Shown here: positions 40,908 to 50,060 of the stretch, piece after piece | Layout of the letters: each line of letters starts with the position of its first letter | Position numbering within the stretch: the first letter of the stretch is position 1 | NCBI RefSeq assembly: GCF_001642805.2 | Contig: NZ_CP016948.1 | Location: 4,960,001 to 5,024,000, forward strand | Direction of reading: 5' to 3' | DNA from: Serratia surfactantfaciens | GTDB lineage: Bacteria; Pseudomonadota; Gammaproteobacteria; Enterobacterales; Enterobacteriaceae | DNA length: 64,000 nucleotides | The notes under the pieces: generated by a model | Told to the model about the DNA's origin: nothing | Databases searched by the model: none | The model's input: the letters and a program-made list of their open reading frames with translations, nothing else | Program-made: the position numbers and the translations under genes

Positions 40908-41318
40908 TCAGTGAAGGGCGCGCAGGGCATGCGCCGAACAATCGGCGCGCCAGGGCGCTTGCAGCGCCGGCAACGTGACGCGCAGGCCACGCAAGGCCGG
41001 ATGCGCCAGGCAGCAGCGCGTCAGCCAGCTGCCCAGCCCGACACCGCGGTATTCGGCGCTGACGAACAGTTCGCTCACCGAGGCGAAGGTGGCGTAATCG
41101 GTCACCATGCGGGCGAAACCGAGCAGGTGGCGCTTGCGGTACAGGCCAAAGCACAGGCCGTGGTGCACTAGGCGTTCGGCCGCCGCCCGATCCGCTAGGC
41201 TGAGGAAACGCTGGATCGCCTCGATATCCAACAACTGCCGATCGGTGCTGATATGAAAAACGCCTTTTCGCCAGCAGAGCAGTGGCTGAACGGGCGCCGG
41301 TTGCGGTTGCATATTCAT
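40908..41318 (-). CDS. GNAT-family N-acetyltransferase
   Basis: 136 residues. Predicted acetyl-CoA-binding fold with RMVTDYATFASVSELFVSAE followed by the motif A turn RGVGLGSWL. AAGGAT precedes ATG 41318. It sits between the ligase-like and GT20-like genes (13 bases from the latter), suggesting a joint small-molecule pathway. Its substrate cannot be predicted; an amine made or used by the ligase is a guess. Confidence 0.8.
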   Translation of the reverse strand: MNMQPQPAPVQPLLCWRKGVFHISTDRQLLDIEAIQRFLSLADRAAAERLVHHGLCFGLYRKRHLLGFARMVTDYATFASVSELFVSAEYRGVGLGSWLTRCCLAHPALRGLRVTLPALQAPWRADCSAHALRALH

Positions 41319-41350
41319 GATTATCCTTAGGTTAATGAATCAAAGAGCGA

Positions 41351-42721
41351 TTACAGCATCCAGCCGAGTTCGGCGGCGGTGACCTGTTCCTCGAAGCGGT
41401 GCAGTTCGGCGCTTTTGCAGGTGTGCCACAGGGTGCAGAACGCCGGGCCGAGCAGCTCGCGCAGCGGATCGCTGTGGCGGAACAGCGTCAGCGCCTCCTG
41501 TTGGCCGAGCGGCAAGGGGGCGGCGTTGTCGCTCTCGCAGCCGTTGGCGGCCGGCGGCAGCGGCAGCGGCTGTTCCAGCCCGTGCAGCAGGCCGCCGAGC
41601 ATCACCGCCAGCGCCAGATAGGGGTTAGCGTCGGCGCCGGCCAGGCGGTATTCGATGCGCTGGTTGGCGCTGTCGGCGCAGGGCAGGCGCAGCGCCACCG
41701 TGCGGTTGTTGTGGCCCCAGGAGGCGCGCAGCGGCACGTGCATGCCGGGGCGGAAACGGCGGAACGCGTTGATATTGGGCGCCAGGATCGCCATTGACGC
41801 CGGCATCAGCGCCAGCATGCCCGCCATCGCCTGCTGCATGTTGTCGCTCAGTTCGCCCGGCGCGCCGGTCAGCAGGTTCTCGCCGTGCTCGTTCTGCAGG
41901 CTGATGTGAAAGTGCAGTCCGCTGCCGGCGGCGTGGGCGCAGGGCTTGGCCATAAAGCAGGCGTGCTGGTGATGTTGCTCGGCAATTTGCCGCGTCAGGC
42001 GTTTTAGCGCCATGATCTGGTCGCAGGCTTCCAGCACGCGCCGGCTGTGATGCAGGTTCAGCTCGTACTGGCCGGAGGCGGCTTCGGCCACCACGCCGGT
42101 CAACGGCAGGTTTTGCAGGCGGGCGTGCCGTTCGATGTCGCTCAGCAGCGCATGGTGGCGCTCCGGCGCATCCACCGCGAAGCTCTGCGTTGGGCAGGTT
42201 TCCGCCTCGGCGGGGTGCTGCGGATCCTGCAGGTAGAACTCCAGTTCGGCCGCCACCACCGGGAAACAGTTGCGCTCGTGCAGGCGCTTCAGCACCCGTT
42301 GCAGCACCACGCGCGGCTCCAGCTCGCAGGCGTCGCCATCGGCGTTTTGCATCGTCAGCAGCAGCTGGGCGTGGCGCTCGGGATCGCGCGCGCAGGGGCG
42401 CAGCGTACCGGGCACCGGCAGGCACAGCCGGTCCGGCTCGCCCGCCCGCTGCCCCAGCCCGCTTTCTTCTATCACCCGGCCGTGCAGATCCATGGCGTAG
42501 ATCGACAACGGGAAGTAGCAGCCTTTTTCCAGCCCAAAGGCTTCGGCGATCGGCAGCCGTTTGCCGCGCAGCTGGCCGTTCAGATCGTGCAGATAAATAT
42601 CCAGCTGTTCGGTATCCGGATAGCGCTGCAGATAGTGCTCCAGCTCTTTACGGAAGGTGCGCGTCGGCGAAGCGGGCAGCTCCGCCAGCAGGGGATTGAA
42701 CCCGATGATATTAGCATGCAT
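41351..42721 (-). CDS. glutamine-synthetase-family ligase (PuuA-like)
   Basis: 456 residues, GS catalytic fold. Visible motifs: VVAAELEFYLQDP (metal-binding Glu), AEAASGQYELNLHH, AGSGLHFHISLQ (the GSGxHxH loop), GHNNRTVALRLP and RIEYRLAGADANPYLALA. This pattern belongs to gamma-glutamyl-polyamine/ethanolamine ligases (PuuA class) rather than housekeeping GlnA. Likely reaction: ATP-dependent gamma-glutamylation of an amine. No puuBCD-type genes are nearby; instead a GNAT and a half-OtsA follow. CTGGAG lies upstream of ATG 42721. Confidence 0.87.
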   Translation of the reverse strand: MHANIIGFNPLLAELPASPTRTFRKELEHYLQRYPDTEQLDIYLHDLNGQLRGKRLPIAEAFGLEKGCYFPLSIYAMDLHGRVIEESGLGQRAGEPDRLCLPVPGTLRPCARDPERHAQLLLTMQNADGDACELEPRVVLQRVLKRLHERNCFPVVAAELEFYLQDPQHPAEAETCPTQSFAVDAPERHHALLSDIERHARLQNLPLTGVVAEAASGQYELNLHHSRRVLEACDQIMALKRLTRQIAEQHHQHACFMAKPCAHAAGSGLHFHISLQNEHGENLLTGAPGELSDNMQQAMAGMLALMPASMAILAPNINAFRRFRPGMHVPLRASWGHNNRTVALRLPCADSANQRIEYRLAGADANPYLALAVMLGGLLHGLEQPLPLPPAANGCESDNAAPLPLGQQEALTLFRHSDPLRELLGPAFCTLWHTCKSAELHRFEEQVTAAELGWML

Positions 42722-42957
42722 GGCGTGCTCCAGAACGTAGACCGGTCACGGCCAGAGGCAGGGATAAACGCATGAGACAACTCTCTTGTGAGGCCATAGC
42801 GGCGATGTGAAAAGGGTATCTGCGGCGGCAAAAACTGTCTGTAAAAACGCCGTAACGTTAACGGGGCGCGGAATAAAAATGCCGTAAAGAGCGCGGCGGG
42901 TTGGCCGGGTCGGCACGGTCTATACTGGCGAGACGGGCCGTAGAAGGAGAGATAACG

Positions 42958-43275
42958 ATGAAGAGAATAGGGCTGCTTATCGCCGCGCTGGCCGCGTTCA
43001 ACGCCACCGCGTCTTCCCCACAGGCGTGGGCCGAGAGCGAAAGGGCGATGCGCGCCGCCTGCCTGAAAGCCAGCGGGCTAAAAAACGCCAGGGTAGAAGG
43101 GGCGATCGTTCACTACGGCGATGACGTCGGCTATTCGGCGCTGTTTATCGGCGGGCGCTACCCGCAGCCGTTTATGAAAAACAAGCCGGGCAGGGAGCTG
43201 TGCTTATATCAGCGCGCCACGCAGAAGGCGGCGGTGCAGGCGGTGGAGGGGAGCAACGCGTCTGCTCAACTTTGA
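42958..43275 (+). CDS. small exported protein of unknown function
   Basis: 105 residues from ATG 42958 (AAGGAGAGATAACG upstream). Signal peptide MKRIGLLIAALAAFNATASS with cleavage probable around AWAES. The mature part of about 75 residues has two cysteines (AACLKASG and ELCLYQ), which could form a disulfide in the periplasm. I do not recognise the family. Confidence 0.75.
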   Translation: MKRIGLLIAALAAFNATASSPQAWAESERAMRAACLKASGLKNARVEGAIVHYGDDVGYSALFIGGRYPQPFMKNKPGRELCLYQRATQKAAVQAVEGSNASAQL

Positions 43276-43661
43276 TGATTGATGAGGTAAATAAAAATAC
43301 AGCCCACGGTGGTAATCATGGCCTCTACGAGCAAAAGTATAAAATCCATCGCCAGCCACTTTTGTAGCTCAGGAGAGGCGGTTTTTTGCACGAAATCGTA
43401 GGTTTTCGCATCGAGCCAAACCTGATCCCTTATTTTTATTTTTTTCCTTTTCAGGATCCAAAGAAACCACTGTGCTTTCAATGAGGTTCCAAGCATGCCG
43501 AGGCTATCGGCAAAGGCGACGTAGGGCGGAATAAAATGTCCGCTGCCGGCGTAACGCTGATAGAAAGCATCAAACTCTTTTTTATGGCGACGGTAACCAA
43601 TGAACTGGATGAAGGTGCTTAAAACCAGCAGCGTTAAGCATAATATGACAAGGGTTTTCAT
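43266..43661 (-). CDS. putative immunity protein, tandem paralogue 3
   Basis: 131 residues. N-terminal membrane helix (LVILCLTLLVLSTFIQFIG), conserved block YRRHKKEFDAFYQRY, FADSLGMLGTSLKAQWFLWI and a second hydrophobic segment near the C-terminus (FILLLVEAMITTVGCIFIYL). It is homologous to the next two genes upstream. The series follows a toxin-like gene, so these are probably inner-membrane immunity proteins; the last copy may protect against related toxins. Confidence 0.75.
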   Translation of the reverse strand: MKTLVILCLTLLVLSTFIQFIGYRRHKKEFDAFYQRYAGSGHFIPPYVAFADSLGMLGTSLKAQWFLWILKRKKIKIRDQVWLDAKTYDFVQKTASPELQKWLAMDFILLLVEAMITTVGCIFIYLINHQS

Positions 43662-43674
43662 CGAGCAGCCTGAA

Positions 43675-44067
43675 TCACGACATTCTCGTTATCATCATAA
43701 AGATCAATGCCATGATGAAGAACAAGCCTTCCAGCGCCAAAAGCGTGCCGTTGTTTTTCATCCAGGTCTGCAAGCGTTCAGATGATGAAAGACGAAAAAA
43801 TTCATAGGTCTTGGCGGGAAGATATTGGTTTTTCTTCACCTTGATTTTCTTGCCGAAAAGGATCCCTCTGAACCATTGGACTTTGATGGAAGTACCTAAA
43901 GAGCCAAGGCCATCGGCAATTGCGACGTGAGCAGGGACAAAGTGGCCCTGTTGGGTATAGCGTTGATAAAAAACATCGAACTCGTGTTTATAGCGACGAG
44001 AGTAAATATATTGAGCAAGCCAACAAAGTAAGAGCAGCACGGCTGCAGTAAGTGATGCTATTTTCAT
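43675..44067 (-). CDS. putative immunity protein, tandem paralogue 2
   Basis: 130 residues from ATG 44067 (MKIASLTAAVLLLL); the TTG extension to 44088 is not shared by its paralogues. Conserved block YKHEFDVFYQRY, HVAIADGLGSLGTSIKVQWF, C-terminal hydrophobic segment LLALEGLFFIMALIFMMI. It is the middle of three tandem copies, 13 bases before the third. Confidence 0.75.
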   Translation of the reverse strand: MKIASLTAAVLLLLCWLAQYIYSRRYKHEFDVFYQRYTQQGHFVPAHVAIADGLGSLGTSIKVQWFRGILFGKKIKVKKNQYLPAKTYEFFRLSSSERLQTWMKNNGTLLALEGLFFIMALIFMMITRMS

Positions 44068-44094
44068 AAGCCACCGGCTAAGGTTCAAGGGGCG

Positions 44095-44484
44095 TTATGC
44101 CTTACTCAAAAAAGCAAAAATGCACATTAACGCCAAACACCCCATTTTCAGCACGCTTAAGATGAAGTCTTTTCGAATCCAACTCTTCAGATGTTGAGAT
44201 GTGTTTTCATTCACGAATTCGTAGGTTTTTGAGCTCAGAAAAGCGTTTTTCCCTATCCTTATTTTTCTGCCATTCAATACCCAACGGAACCATTGCGCTT
44301 TAATAGACACACCGAGCAAACCAAGGTTATCCGCGAAGATGACAAATGGAGGCAAGGGATGGGCGCTTTGCACATAACGTTGATAGAATTCAGAAAATTC
44401 GTCTTTATAGCGCCGATAGCAAAGATACTGCACCAAGGCGCTAATCAATGTCAGAGTGAAGAACAGGACGATAGCGATTTTCAT
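44095..44484 (-). CDS. putative immunity protein, tandem paralogue 1 (coupled to toxin)
   Basis: 129 residues. MKIAIVLFFTLTLISALVQY membrane helix; block YKDEFSEFYQRY, FADNLGLLGVSIKAQWFRWV; C-terminal helix FILSVLKMGCLALMCIFAFL. Its ATG shares one base with the toxin gene's stop (TAATG), so translation is coupled. That linkage makes this copy the likely cognate immunity protein. Inner-membrane location fits a pore-forming toxin. Confidence 0.8.
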   Translation of the reverse strand: MKIAIVLFFTLTLISALVQYLCYRRYKDEFSEFYQRYVQSAHPLPPFVIFADNLGLLGVSIKAQWFRWVLNGRKIRIGKNAFLSSKTYEFVNENTSQHLKSWIRKDFILSVLKMGCLALMCIFAFLSKA

Positions 44485-45488
44485 TATTCACCAAAAATGA
44501 AACCAGTAATGCTGTCGGCGGCTACACCGCCACCCCAACTGCCAGCTGCGCCACCCAGAGCAGCGCCTGCTATACCACAAGCTAAAATACCGGTACCAAA
44601 CGTGGAGGCGCCTAAGACGATACTGCAAGCCGTCATTGCTAACATTGCACCGCCTTCACCCCCCAAAATCCCCGCCGCAGTACTCGCCGCAAAATGACTG
44701 TATCCCTTTACCGCGATCTTGGCGCACTCCTGTTCGCGGCCAGTGGTGCAGGCATTGTAGACGTCGTTGGTGGTATTCAGCCCACTCAATCCGATGCCGA
44801 TCCAGCCGCCGGCTTTCATAAACTTGGCCGCACGGCTGGCGCTGTCGACGTAGTTCGAATAACCCCTAATGGCGCCGACGCCGGCGGTGCTCCATTCATG
44901 CACCAGCGATTTACTGGAGAGCCCCAGCGCGTGTTTGATATGCGCATACTCTTTCATATTGAGTTGAGCACGAGTAAGGCGATTCAGTAACGGTTTTAAT
45001 GTACCGAACAGCCGCGCCCGTTCCACCTGAAACTGGGTGCCAATCAACGCGCCACTCGTGCGGAACTGATTTTGGTAGGTTTTTTCAATCTCAACCAGGA
45101 TATTTTTGATCTGGCTGAAGTAGCGTTCTCCGGCATCCGAAGCCAGCCCGACGACCGTTTCCCCATAGCTGGTGAAGGCGGCGATAGCGGCGTAATTACG
45201 GTGCAAGAAGGTGGAGAAATCGCTGTCACCGGCTTTCACCGCTTTGCTGGTACGTCTCTTGGCCTGCATCAGGGCGGCGATCTGCGTAGATTGATTATGA
45301 TTGCGCGGATCGGCGACGATCAGCATTTGCCCCGGTTGAACCAGCGGCGTATCGGCATTGAGCTGCATAAAAAAGCGTGCCGCTTCCGATGGCTTGCCAC
45401 CGAACAGGTAGTTGGCGTGGAAGGCGAGCGGGCCGGTTTGTTGGGCGATGCAATAGCCCGGTGCGATGCTGCTGGACTTCTGTTCCAT
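44484..45488 (-). CDS. putative pore-forming antibacterial toxin (T6SS- or contact-delivered)
   Basis: 334 residues from ATG 45488 with strong AAGGAGG upstream. No signal peptide. The N-terminal part has a LysM-like turn (LVQPGQMLIVADPRNHNQST, about 49-68). The middle is helical (residues 80-220). The C-terminal 110 residues hold a glycine-rich hydrophobic hairpin (GWIGIGLSGLN; MLAMTACSIVLGASTFGTGI; GIAGAALGGAAGSWGGG), suggestive of membrane insertion as in pore-forming effectors. Followed directly by three homologous two-helix membrane proteins. No T6SS structural genes are in the window; S. marcescens has a well-studied T6SS elsewhere. Function inferred from architecture. Confidence 0.7.
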   Translation of the reverse strand: MEQKSSSIAPGYCIAQQTGPLAFHANYLFGGKPSEAARFFMQLNADTPLVQPGQMLIVADPRNHNQSTQIAALMQAKRRTSKAVKAGDSDFSTFLHRNYAAIAAFTSYGETVVGLASDAGERYFSQIKNILVEIEKTYQNQFRTSGALIGTQFQVERARLFGTLKPLLNRLTRAQLNMKEYAHIKHALGLSSKSLVHEWSTAGVGAIRGYSNYVDSASRAAKFMKAGGWIGIGLSGLNTTNDVYNACTTGREQECAKIAVKGYSHFAASTAAGILGGEGGAMLAMTACSIVLGASTFGTGILACGIAGAALGGAAGSWGGGVAADSITGFIFGE

Positions 45489-45751
45489 GTCGAAAAGCCT
45501 CCTTATTTTTAGGAAACTTAACATTTTCTACAGGGTGGTAACAGGTTCTGGCTCACGCTCTCGATCGGAGAATCATCTGAAAACATCGGCATTTCGCTAA
45601 ATTTGCCTCTCCTTTCCTCTATTTGATAGACGATGGTCCTATCGGTTTCTTTTGCGAGTCGCCAGGCAAAACGCCAATGGCGGCCTGGATAAAATTATAT
45701 ATTCCGGTCTATCGTCTCGTCATAGATTGTACTCTATAATCAGGAGGTGCC

Positions 45752-46102
45752 ATGTGGACGGTAATGACAACGGAAGAGTTTGATCGGTGGCTCTGTGAGC
45801 AGGATGAATCGACGCAGGAAAAGGTGTTGGCCGCGCTGGTGATGCTCGAGCGTGCCGGGCCTTCTCTTCGGCGGCCTTTTGTCGACGTGCTGAAAGGCTC
45901 GTTGCATCCCAACATGAAAGAGCTGCGTATTCAGCACAAAGGGCGGCCGATTCGCGCTTTTTTCGCCTTCGATCCGGCGCGGCAGGCGATTGTGCTGTGT
46001 GCGGGCGACAAAACGGGTAATGAGAAGCGGTTTTATAAAGTGATGCTGCCCATCGCGGATGCGCAGTTCACCCAATATTTGATGTGTTATTTCAAGGAGT
46101 AA
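45752..46102 (+). CDS. HigB/RelE-type toxin (DUF891-like)
   Basis: 116 residues. The pattern EFDRWLCEQDESTQEKVLAA, KGSLHPNMKELRIQHKGRPI, RAFFAFDPARQAIVLCAGDK and EKRFYKVML is that of the HigB/gp49 branch of RelE-fold ribonucleases, which cleave mRNA on the ribosome. AGGAGG is upstream. The toxin gene comes first, three bases before its antitoxin, the usual higBA order. Confidence 0.9.
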   Translation: MWTVMTTEEFDRWLCEQDESTQEKVLAALVMLERAGPSLRRPFVDVLKGSLHPNMKELRIQHKGRPIRAFFAFDPARQAIVLCAGDKTGNEKRFYKVMLPIADAQFTQYLMCYFKE

Positions 46103-46105
46103 CCC

Positions 46106-46405
46106 ATGAGCACCTTAAAGCAACTGCTGGCCTCCCGCACCCCGGAGAGCCGCCGGCGCATCGAGGAAATGGCCGAAGAGATGCTGTTTGAAGCGCACCT
46201 GCACCAGCTGCGGGAAGCGCTGAATATTTCCCAACAGGAACTGGCGAAAACGCTGGGCATTTCCCAGCCTTCTGTCGCGGCCATCGAAGGGCGCGGCAAT
46301 GAGCTGAAGATTTCGACCCTGAAACGCTATGTGGAAGCGATGGGCGGCACGCTGCGCCTGGACGTTGAGCTGCCGGGCGGCAAGCACGTCGGGTTTACGG
46401 TTTAA
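46106..46405 (+). CDS. HigA-type XRE antitoxin
   Basis: 99 residues. Helix-turn-helix LREALNISQQELAKTLGISQ then PSVAAIEGRGNELKISTLKR; N-terminal helical region for toxin binding. Probably represses its own operon. Its 3' end overlaps the convergent LysR gene by about 11 bases. Confidence 0.92.
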   Translation: MSTLKQLLASRTPESRRRIEEMAEEMLFEAHLHQLREALNISQQELAKTLGISQPSVAAIEGRGNELKISTLKRYVEAMGGTLRLDVELPGGKHVGFTV

Positions 46406-47312
46406 ACGCAGGTTCTGCGCCACTTCCCGCCATCTCCCGTTCGATCACCGTCGCCAGCGCCTGCGCGGCGGAAGAGAGCTGATGCTGCGCCAGGCGGATC
46501 AGGCCCACGCGCCGTTCGATGATCGGGCCGATCAGCGGCACGCAGACCGCTCCCAGCTCATCCATCTGTTGCTCACACAGCGCCGGTACCGCGCTGGCGC
46601 CGAGGCCGTTGGCCACCATGCGCCCGACCGTTACCAGCTGGTGGCTTTCAAACGCCACCTCCAGCGTGCGGCCGCTGCGGGCCAGCTCCTGCTCCAGCAG
46701 CAGCCGCACCGCCGATGGCCGCTGCAGGGTGATGAAATCCAGCGTCAGCAGCTCCTTCCAGCTCACCTGCGCCTTGCGCGCCAGCGCCGAATCCTTCGGC
46801 ACCACCGCCATAAAGCGATCGCGGCACAGCGGGGTGAAGTGCAGGGTGTCGCTCGGCTCCGGCTCGAAGGCGATGCCCATCTCCACCCGGCCTTCGCGGA
46901 TCATTTCAAACACCTGCTCGTTGATGACGTCGTGCACCGCCACGTTGATGCCGGCGTAACGATCGCGAAACGCCTTGAGGATCGGCGGCAGCGGGTTGCC
47001 GGCGAACGACGGCATGGCGGCGATCGCCACCTTGCCCATCTGCAGGGTGAAGCGCTGGCGCATCGCCTCTTCCGCGTTGTCCCAATCCGCCAGCAGCTGG
47101 CGCGCCATCGGGAAGAAGGTTTCCCCCTCCGGCGTCAGCGTCACCCGGCGGGTGGTGCGCAGCAGCAGCGGCCCGCCCAGCGCGTCTTCCAGCCCACGAA
47201 TCGCCAGGCTGAGCGCCGGCTGAGAAATATTCAGCCGCTCGCTGGCCTGGGCGAAGTTCAGAGTGTGAGCTACCGCTAAAAACGCGCGTAACTGTTTGAT
47301 GCTCATTTTCAT
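46395..47312 (-). CDS. LysR-family regulator of the ketone-body operon
   Basis: 305 residues. Winged helix RAFLAVAHTLNFAQASERLN, SQPALSLAIRGLEDALGGPL; effector domain from about residue 90. Divergent from the CoA-transferase operon with a 168-base intergenic region, the standard place for a LysR activator of an adjacent catabolic operon; probable inducer is an acetoacetate or 3-hydroxybutyrate related metabolite (inference). The 3' end overlaps the antitoxin gene. Confidence 0.87.
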   Translation of the reverse strand: MKMSIKQLRAFLAVAHTLNFAQASERLNISQPALSLAIRGLEDALGGPLLLRTTRRVTLTPEGETFFPMARQLLADWDNAEEAMRQRFTLQMGKVAIAAMPSFAGNPLPPILKAFRDRYAGINVAVHDVINEQVFEMIREGRVEMGIAFEPEPSDTLHFTPLCRDRFMAVVPKDSALARKAQVSWKELLTLDFITLQRPSAVRLLLEQELARSGRTLEVAFESHQLVTVGRMVANGLGASAVPALCEQQMDELGAVCVPLIGPIIERRVGLIRLAQHQLSSAAQALATVIEREMAGSGAEPAFKP

Positions 47313-47319
47313 TTTGGCT

Positions 47320-47360
47320 GGCGTTAACTCTTTGTTAATTGTCGGTTAACGGTTGATTAA
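47320..47360. promoter_or_regulatory. candidate LysR operator region
   Basis: AT-rich stretch with GTTAAC repeated at about 47323 and 47345 and TTGTTAATT between them, in the divergent promoter of the LysR gene and the CoA-transferase operon. Fits the T-N11-A style of LysR sites; not more than suggestive. Confidence 0.4.
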
Positions 47361-47480
47361 TAAAAATTCTAAATGAATGCGGCATAAAAACAAAATTAAC
47401 AAATCATTTTTGTGACCTGAAGATGCCCTCACGCAAGCCAGGGCATTTCGCCCTGCGCCGCAACATGCAGGGGCAACGAT

Positions 47481-48179
47481 ATGGCAGGGCTCGACAAACG
47501 CGTCGGCAGCTACCAGGAAGCGCTGGCAGGCCTGACGGACAACATGACGGTGCTGGCGGGCGGCTTTGGCCTGTGCGGCATCCCGGAAAACCTGATCGAA
47601 GAGATCCGCCGGCGCGGCGTGCGCGGCTTGACGGTGGTTTCCAACAACTGCGGCGTCGACGGGTTCGGCCTCGGGCGGCTGCTGGAAACCCATCAGATCC
47701 GCAAGGTGGTGGGATCGTACGTCGGCGAAAACGCGCTGTTCGAGCAGCAGGCGCTCAGCGGCGAGCTGGAGGTGGACCTCACGCCGCAGGGCACGCTGGC
47801 TGAGAAGATCCGCGCCGGCGGCGCCGGTATCCCGGCGTTCTTCACCGCCACCGGTTACGGCACGCCGATCGCCGAAGGCAAAGAGGTGCGCGAGTTCAAC
47901 GGCCGCCCTTACATCATGGAAACCGCCATCACCGGCGATTTCGCCATCGTTAAAGGCTGGAAGGCCGATCACTTCGGCAACGTCATCTATCGCCACACCG
48001 CGCAGAACTTCAATCCGCTGATGGCGACCGCCGGGCGCATCACGGTGGTGGAAGTGGAAGAGATCGTGGCGCCGGGCGAGCTGGATCCGGCGGCGATCCA
48101 TACCCCCGGCATCTACGTCGATCGGCTGATCCAGGGCACCTTCGAGAAGCGTATCGAACAACGCACCCTGCGGGCATAA
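47481..48179 (+). CDS. 3-oxoacid CoA-transferase subunit A
   Basis: 232 residues. With subunit B it moves CoA from succinyl-CoA (or acetyl-CoA) to acetoacetate. CoA-transferase family I features: [16 protein letters not shown] near the N-terminus, [20 protein letters not shown], and [11 protein letters not shown]. First gene of a six-gene operon. ATG 47481 with GGGGCAACGAT upstream. Confidence 0.92.
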   Translation: MAGLDKRVGSYQEALAGLTDNMTVLAGGFGLCGIPENLIEEIRRRGVRGLTVVSNNCGVDGFGLGRLLETHQIRKVVGSYVGENALFEQQALSGELEVDLTPQGTLAEKIRAGGAGIPAFFTATGYGTPIAEGKEVREFNGRPYIMETAITGDFAIVKGWKADHFGNVIYRHTAQNFNPLMATAGRITVVEVEEIVAPGELDPAAIHTPGIYVDRLIQGTFEKRIEQRTLRA

Positions 48180-48190
48180 GGAGAATTCGC

Positions 48191-48844
48191 ATGCTTACCC
48201 GTGAACAAATGGCGCAGCGCGTAGCGCAAGAGCTGAGAGACGGTTACTACGTCAACCTGGGCATCGGCATCCCGACGCTGGTGGCCAACTACGTGCCGGC
48301 GGGCATGGACGTGATGCTGCAGTCGGAAAACGGCCTGCTGGGAATGGGCGAGTTCCCGACCGAGCAGCAGCTGGACGCCGACATGATCAACGCCGGCAAG
48401 CAGACGGTCACCGCGCGCCTCGGCGCGTCGATCTTCGATTCGGCGCAGTCGTTCGCCATGATCCGCGGCGGCCATGTCGATCTGACCGTGCTGGGGGCGT
48501 TTGAAGTGGACGTCGAGGGCAACATCGCCTCGTGGATGATCCCCGGCAAGATGGTCAAGGGCATGGGCGGCGCGATGGATCTGGTGGCGGGAGCGGAGAA
48601 CATCATCGTGGTGATGACCCACGCCGCGAAGGGCGGCGAGTCCAAGCTGCTGCCGCGCTGCACGCTGCCGCTGACCGGCGCCCGCTGTATCCGCAAGGTA
48701 TTGACCGATCTGGCCTACCTGGAAATTGAAGACGGCGCCTTCGTGCTGCGCGAACGCGCGCCGGGCGTCAGCGTGGCGGAGATTGTCGCCAAAACCGCCG
48801 GCCGGCTTATCGTGCCGGAGCAAGTGCCGGAAATGCGTTTCTGA
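48191..48844 (+). CDS. 3-oxoacid CoA-transferase subunit B
   Basis: 217 residues. Contains the catalytic glutamate in [10 protein letters not shown] and the family stretch [24 protein letters not shown] before the ATG; 11 bases after subunit A. Completes the acetoacetate activating enzyme. Confidence 0.93.
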   Translation: MLTREQMAQRVAQELRDGYYVNLGIGIPTLVANYVPAGMDVMLQSENGLLGMGEFPTEQQLDADMINAGKQTVTARLGASIFDSAQSFAMIRGGHVDLTVLGAFEVDVEGNIASWMIPGKMVKGMGGAMDLVAGAENIIVVMTHAAKGGESKLLPRCTLPLTGARCIRKVLTDLAYLEIEDGAFVLRERAPGVSVAEIVAKTAGRLIVPEQVPEMRF

Positions 48845-48858
48845 AACGGGAGGTGAAT

Positions 48859-50043
48859 GTGCAACAACGTGAAGTGGTGATCGTAGCGGCGACGCGCACG
48901 CCGGTCGGCAGTTTTCACGGCGCGCTGGCGCCGTTGACGGCGGTGGAACTGGGCACGGCGGCGGTGCAGGGGCTGCTGGCGCAAAGCGGCGTGGCGCCGC
49001 AGCAGATCGATGAAGTGATCCTCGGCCAGGTGCTGACCGCCGGCTGCGGGCAGAATCCGGCGCGCCAGACCGCGCTGAACGCCGGGCTGCCCGTTACGAC
49101 GCCGGCGCTGACCATCAACAAGGTGTGCGGCTCCGGTTTGAAGGCGGTGCATCTGGCGGTACAGGCGATCCGCAGCGGCGACGCCGAGGCGGTGATCGCC
49201 GGCGGCCAGGAGAGCATGAGCCAGTCGCCTTATCTGATGGCTGGTGCGCGCGCCGGTCTGCGTCTCGGTCATGCGCAGATGGTGGACAGCGTGATCCACG
49301 ATGGCCTGTGGGACGCGTTCAACGACTATCACATGGGCATCACCGCCGAAAACCTGGCGGAGAAATACGCCATCAGCAGAGAAGAACAAGACAGGTTCGC
49401 GCTGCGCTCGCAGCAGAAGGCGCAGGCGGCGCAGCAGGCCGGGCGTTTCGCGCAGGAGATCACGCCGGTGACGGTGCCGAAGCCAAAGGGGGAGGCGCTG
49501 CGGGTTGAGCACGACGAGCAGCCGCGCGACACCAGCCCTGAGGCGCTGGCGCGGCTGCGCCCGGCGTTTCGCAAGGAGGGCACGGTGACCGCCGGCAACG
49601 CCTCGTCGCTCAACGACGGTGCCGCCGTGGTGCTGCTGATGAGCGCGGAAAAAGCCGCCGCGCTGCGCTTGCCGGTGCTGGCGCGCATCGCCGGTTACGC
49701 CTCGTCGGGCGTCGATCCGGCGATCATGGGCATCGGCCCGGCGCCGGCCGCGCGCCGCTGCCTGGAAAAAGCCGGCTGGCGGCTGGAGGAGGTCGATCTG
49801 ATCGAAGCCAACGAAGCCTTCGCCGCGCAGGCGCTGGCTGTGGGTAAAGAACTGGGCTGGGATGCGGAGCGGGTCAACGTCAACGGCGGTGCGATCGCGC
49901 TGGGGCATCCGATCGGCGCGTCCGGCTGCCGCATTTTGGTGTCGCTGCTGTTCGAAATGCAGCGCCGCGGGGTGAACAAGGGGCTGGCGATGCTGTGCAT
50001 CGGCGGCGGGCAGGGCGTGGCGCTGGCGGTAGAGCGCCCGTAA
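48859..50043 (+). CDS. acetyl-CoA C-acetyltransferase (thiolase)
   Basis: 394 residues. Cleaves acetoacetyl-CoA to two acetyl-CoA. Nucleophilic Cys in [14 protein letters not shown], His in [14 protein letters not shown] and second Cys in [16 protein letters not shown] 48859 is chosen because GGGAGG lies five bases before it; GTG 48853 would overlap that ribosome-binding site. Third gene of the operon. Confidence 0.94.
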   Translation: MQQREVVIVAATRTPVGSFHGALAPLTAVELGTAAVQGLLAQSGVAPQQIDEVILGQVLTAGCGQNPARQTALNAGLPVTTPALTINKVCGSGLKAVHLAVQAIRSGDAEAVIAGGQESMSQSPYLMAGARAGLRLGHAQMVDSVIHDGLWDAFNDYHMGITAENLAEKYAISREEQDRFALRSQQKAQAAQQAGRFAQEITPVTVPKPKGEALRVEHDEQPRDTSPEALARLRPAFRKEGTVTAGNASSLNDGAAVVLLMSAEKAAALRLPVLARIAGYASSGVDPAIMGIGPAPAARRCLEKAGWRLEEVDLIEANEAFAAQALAVGKELGWDAERVNVNGGAIALGHPIGASGCRILVSLLFEMQRRGVNKGLAMLCIGGGQGVALAVERP

Positions 50044-50060
50044 ACAACCGAGGAGGCACG

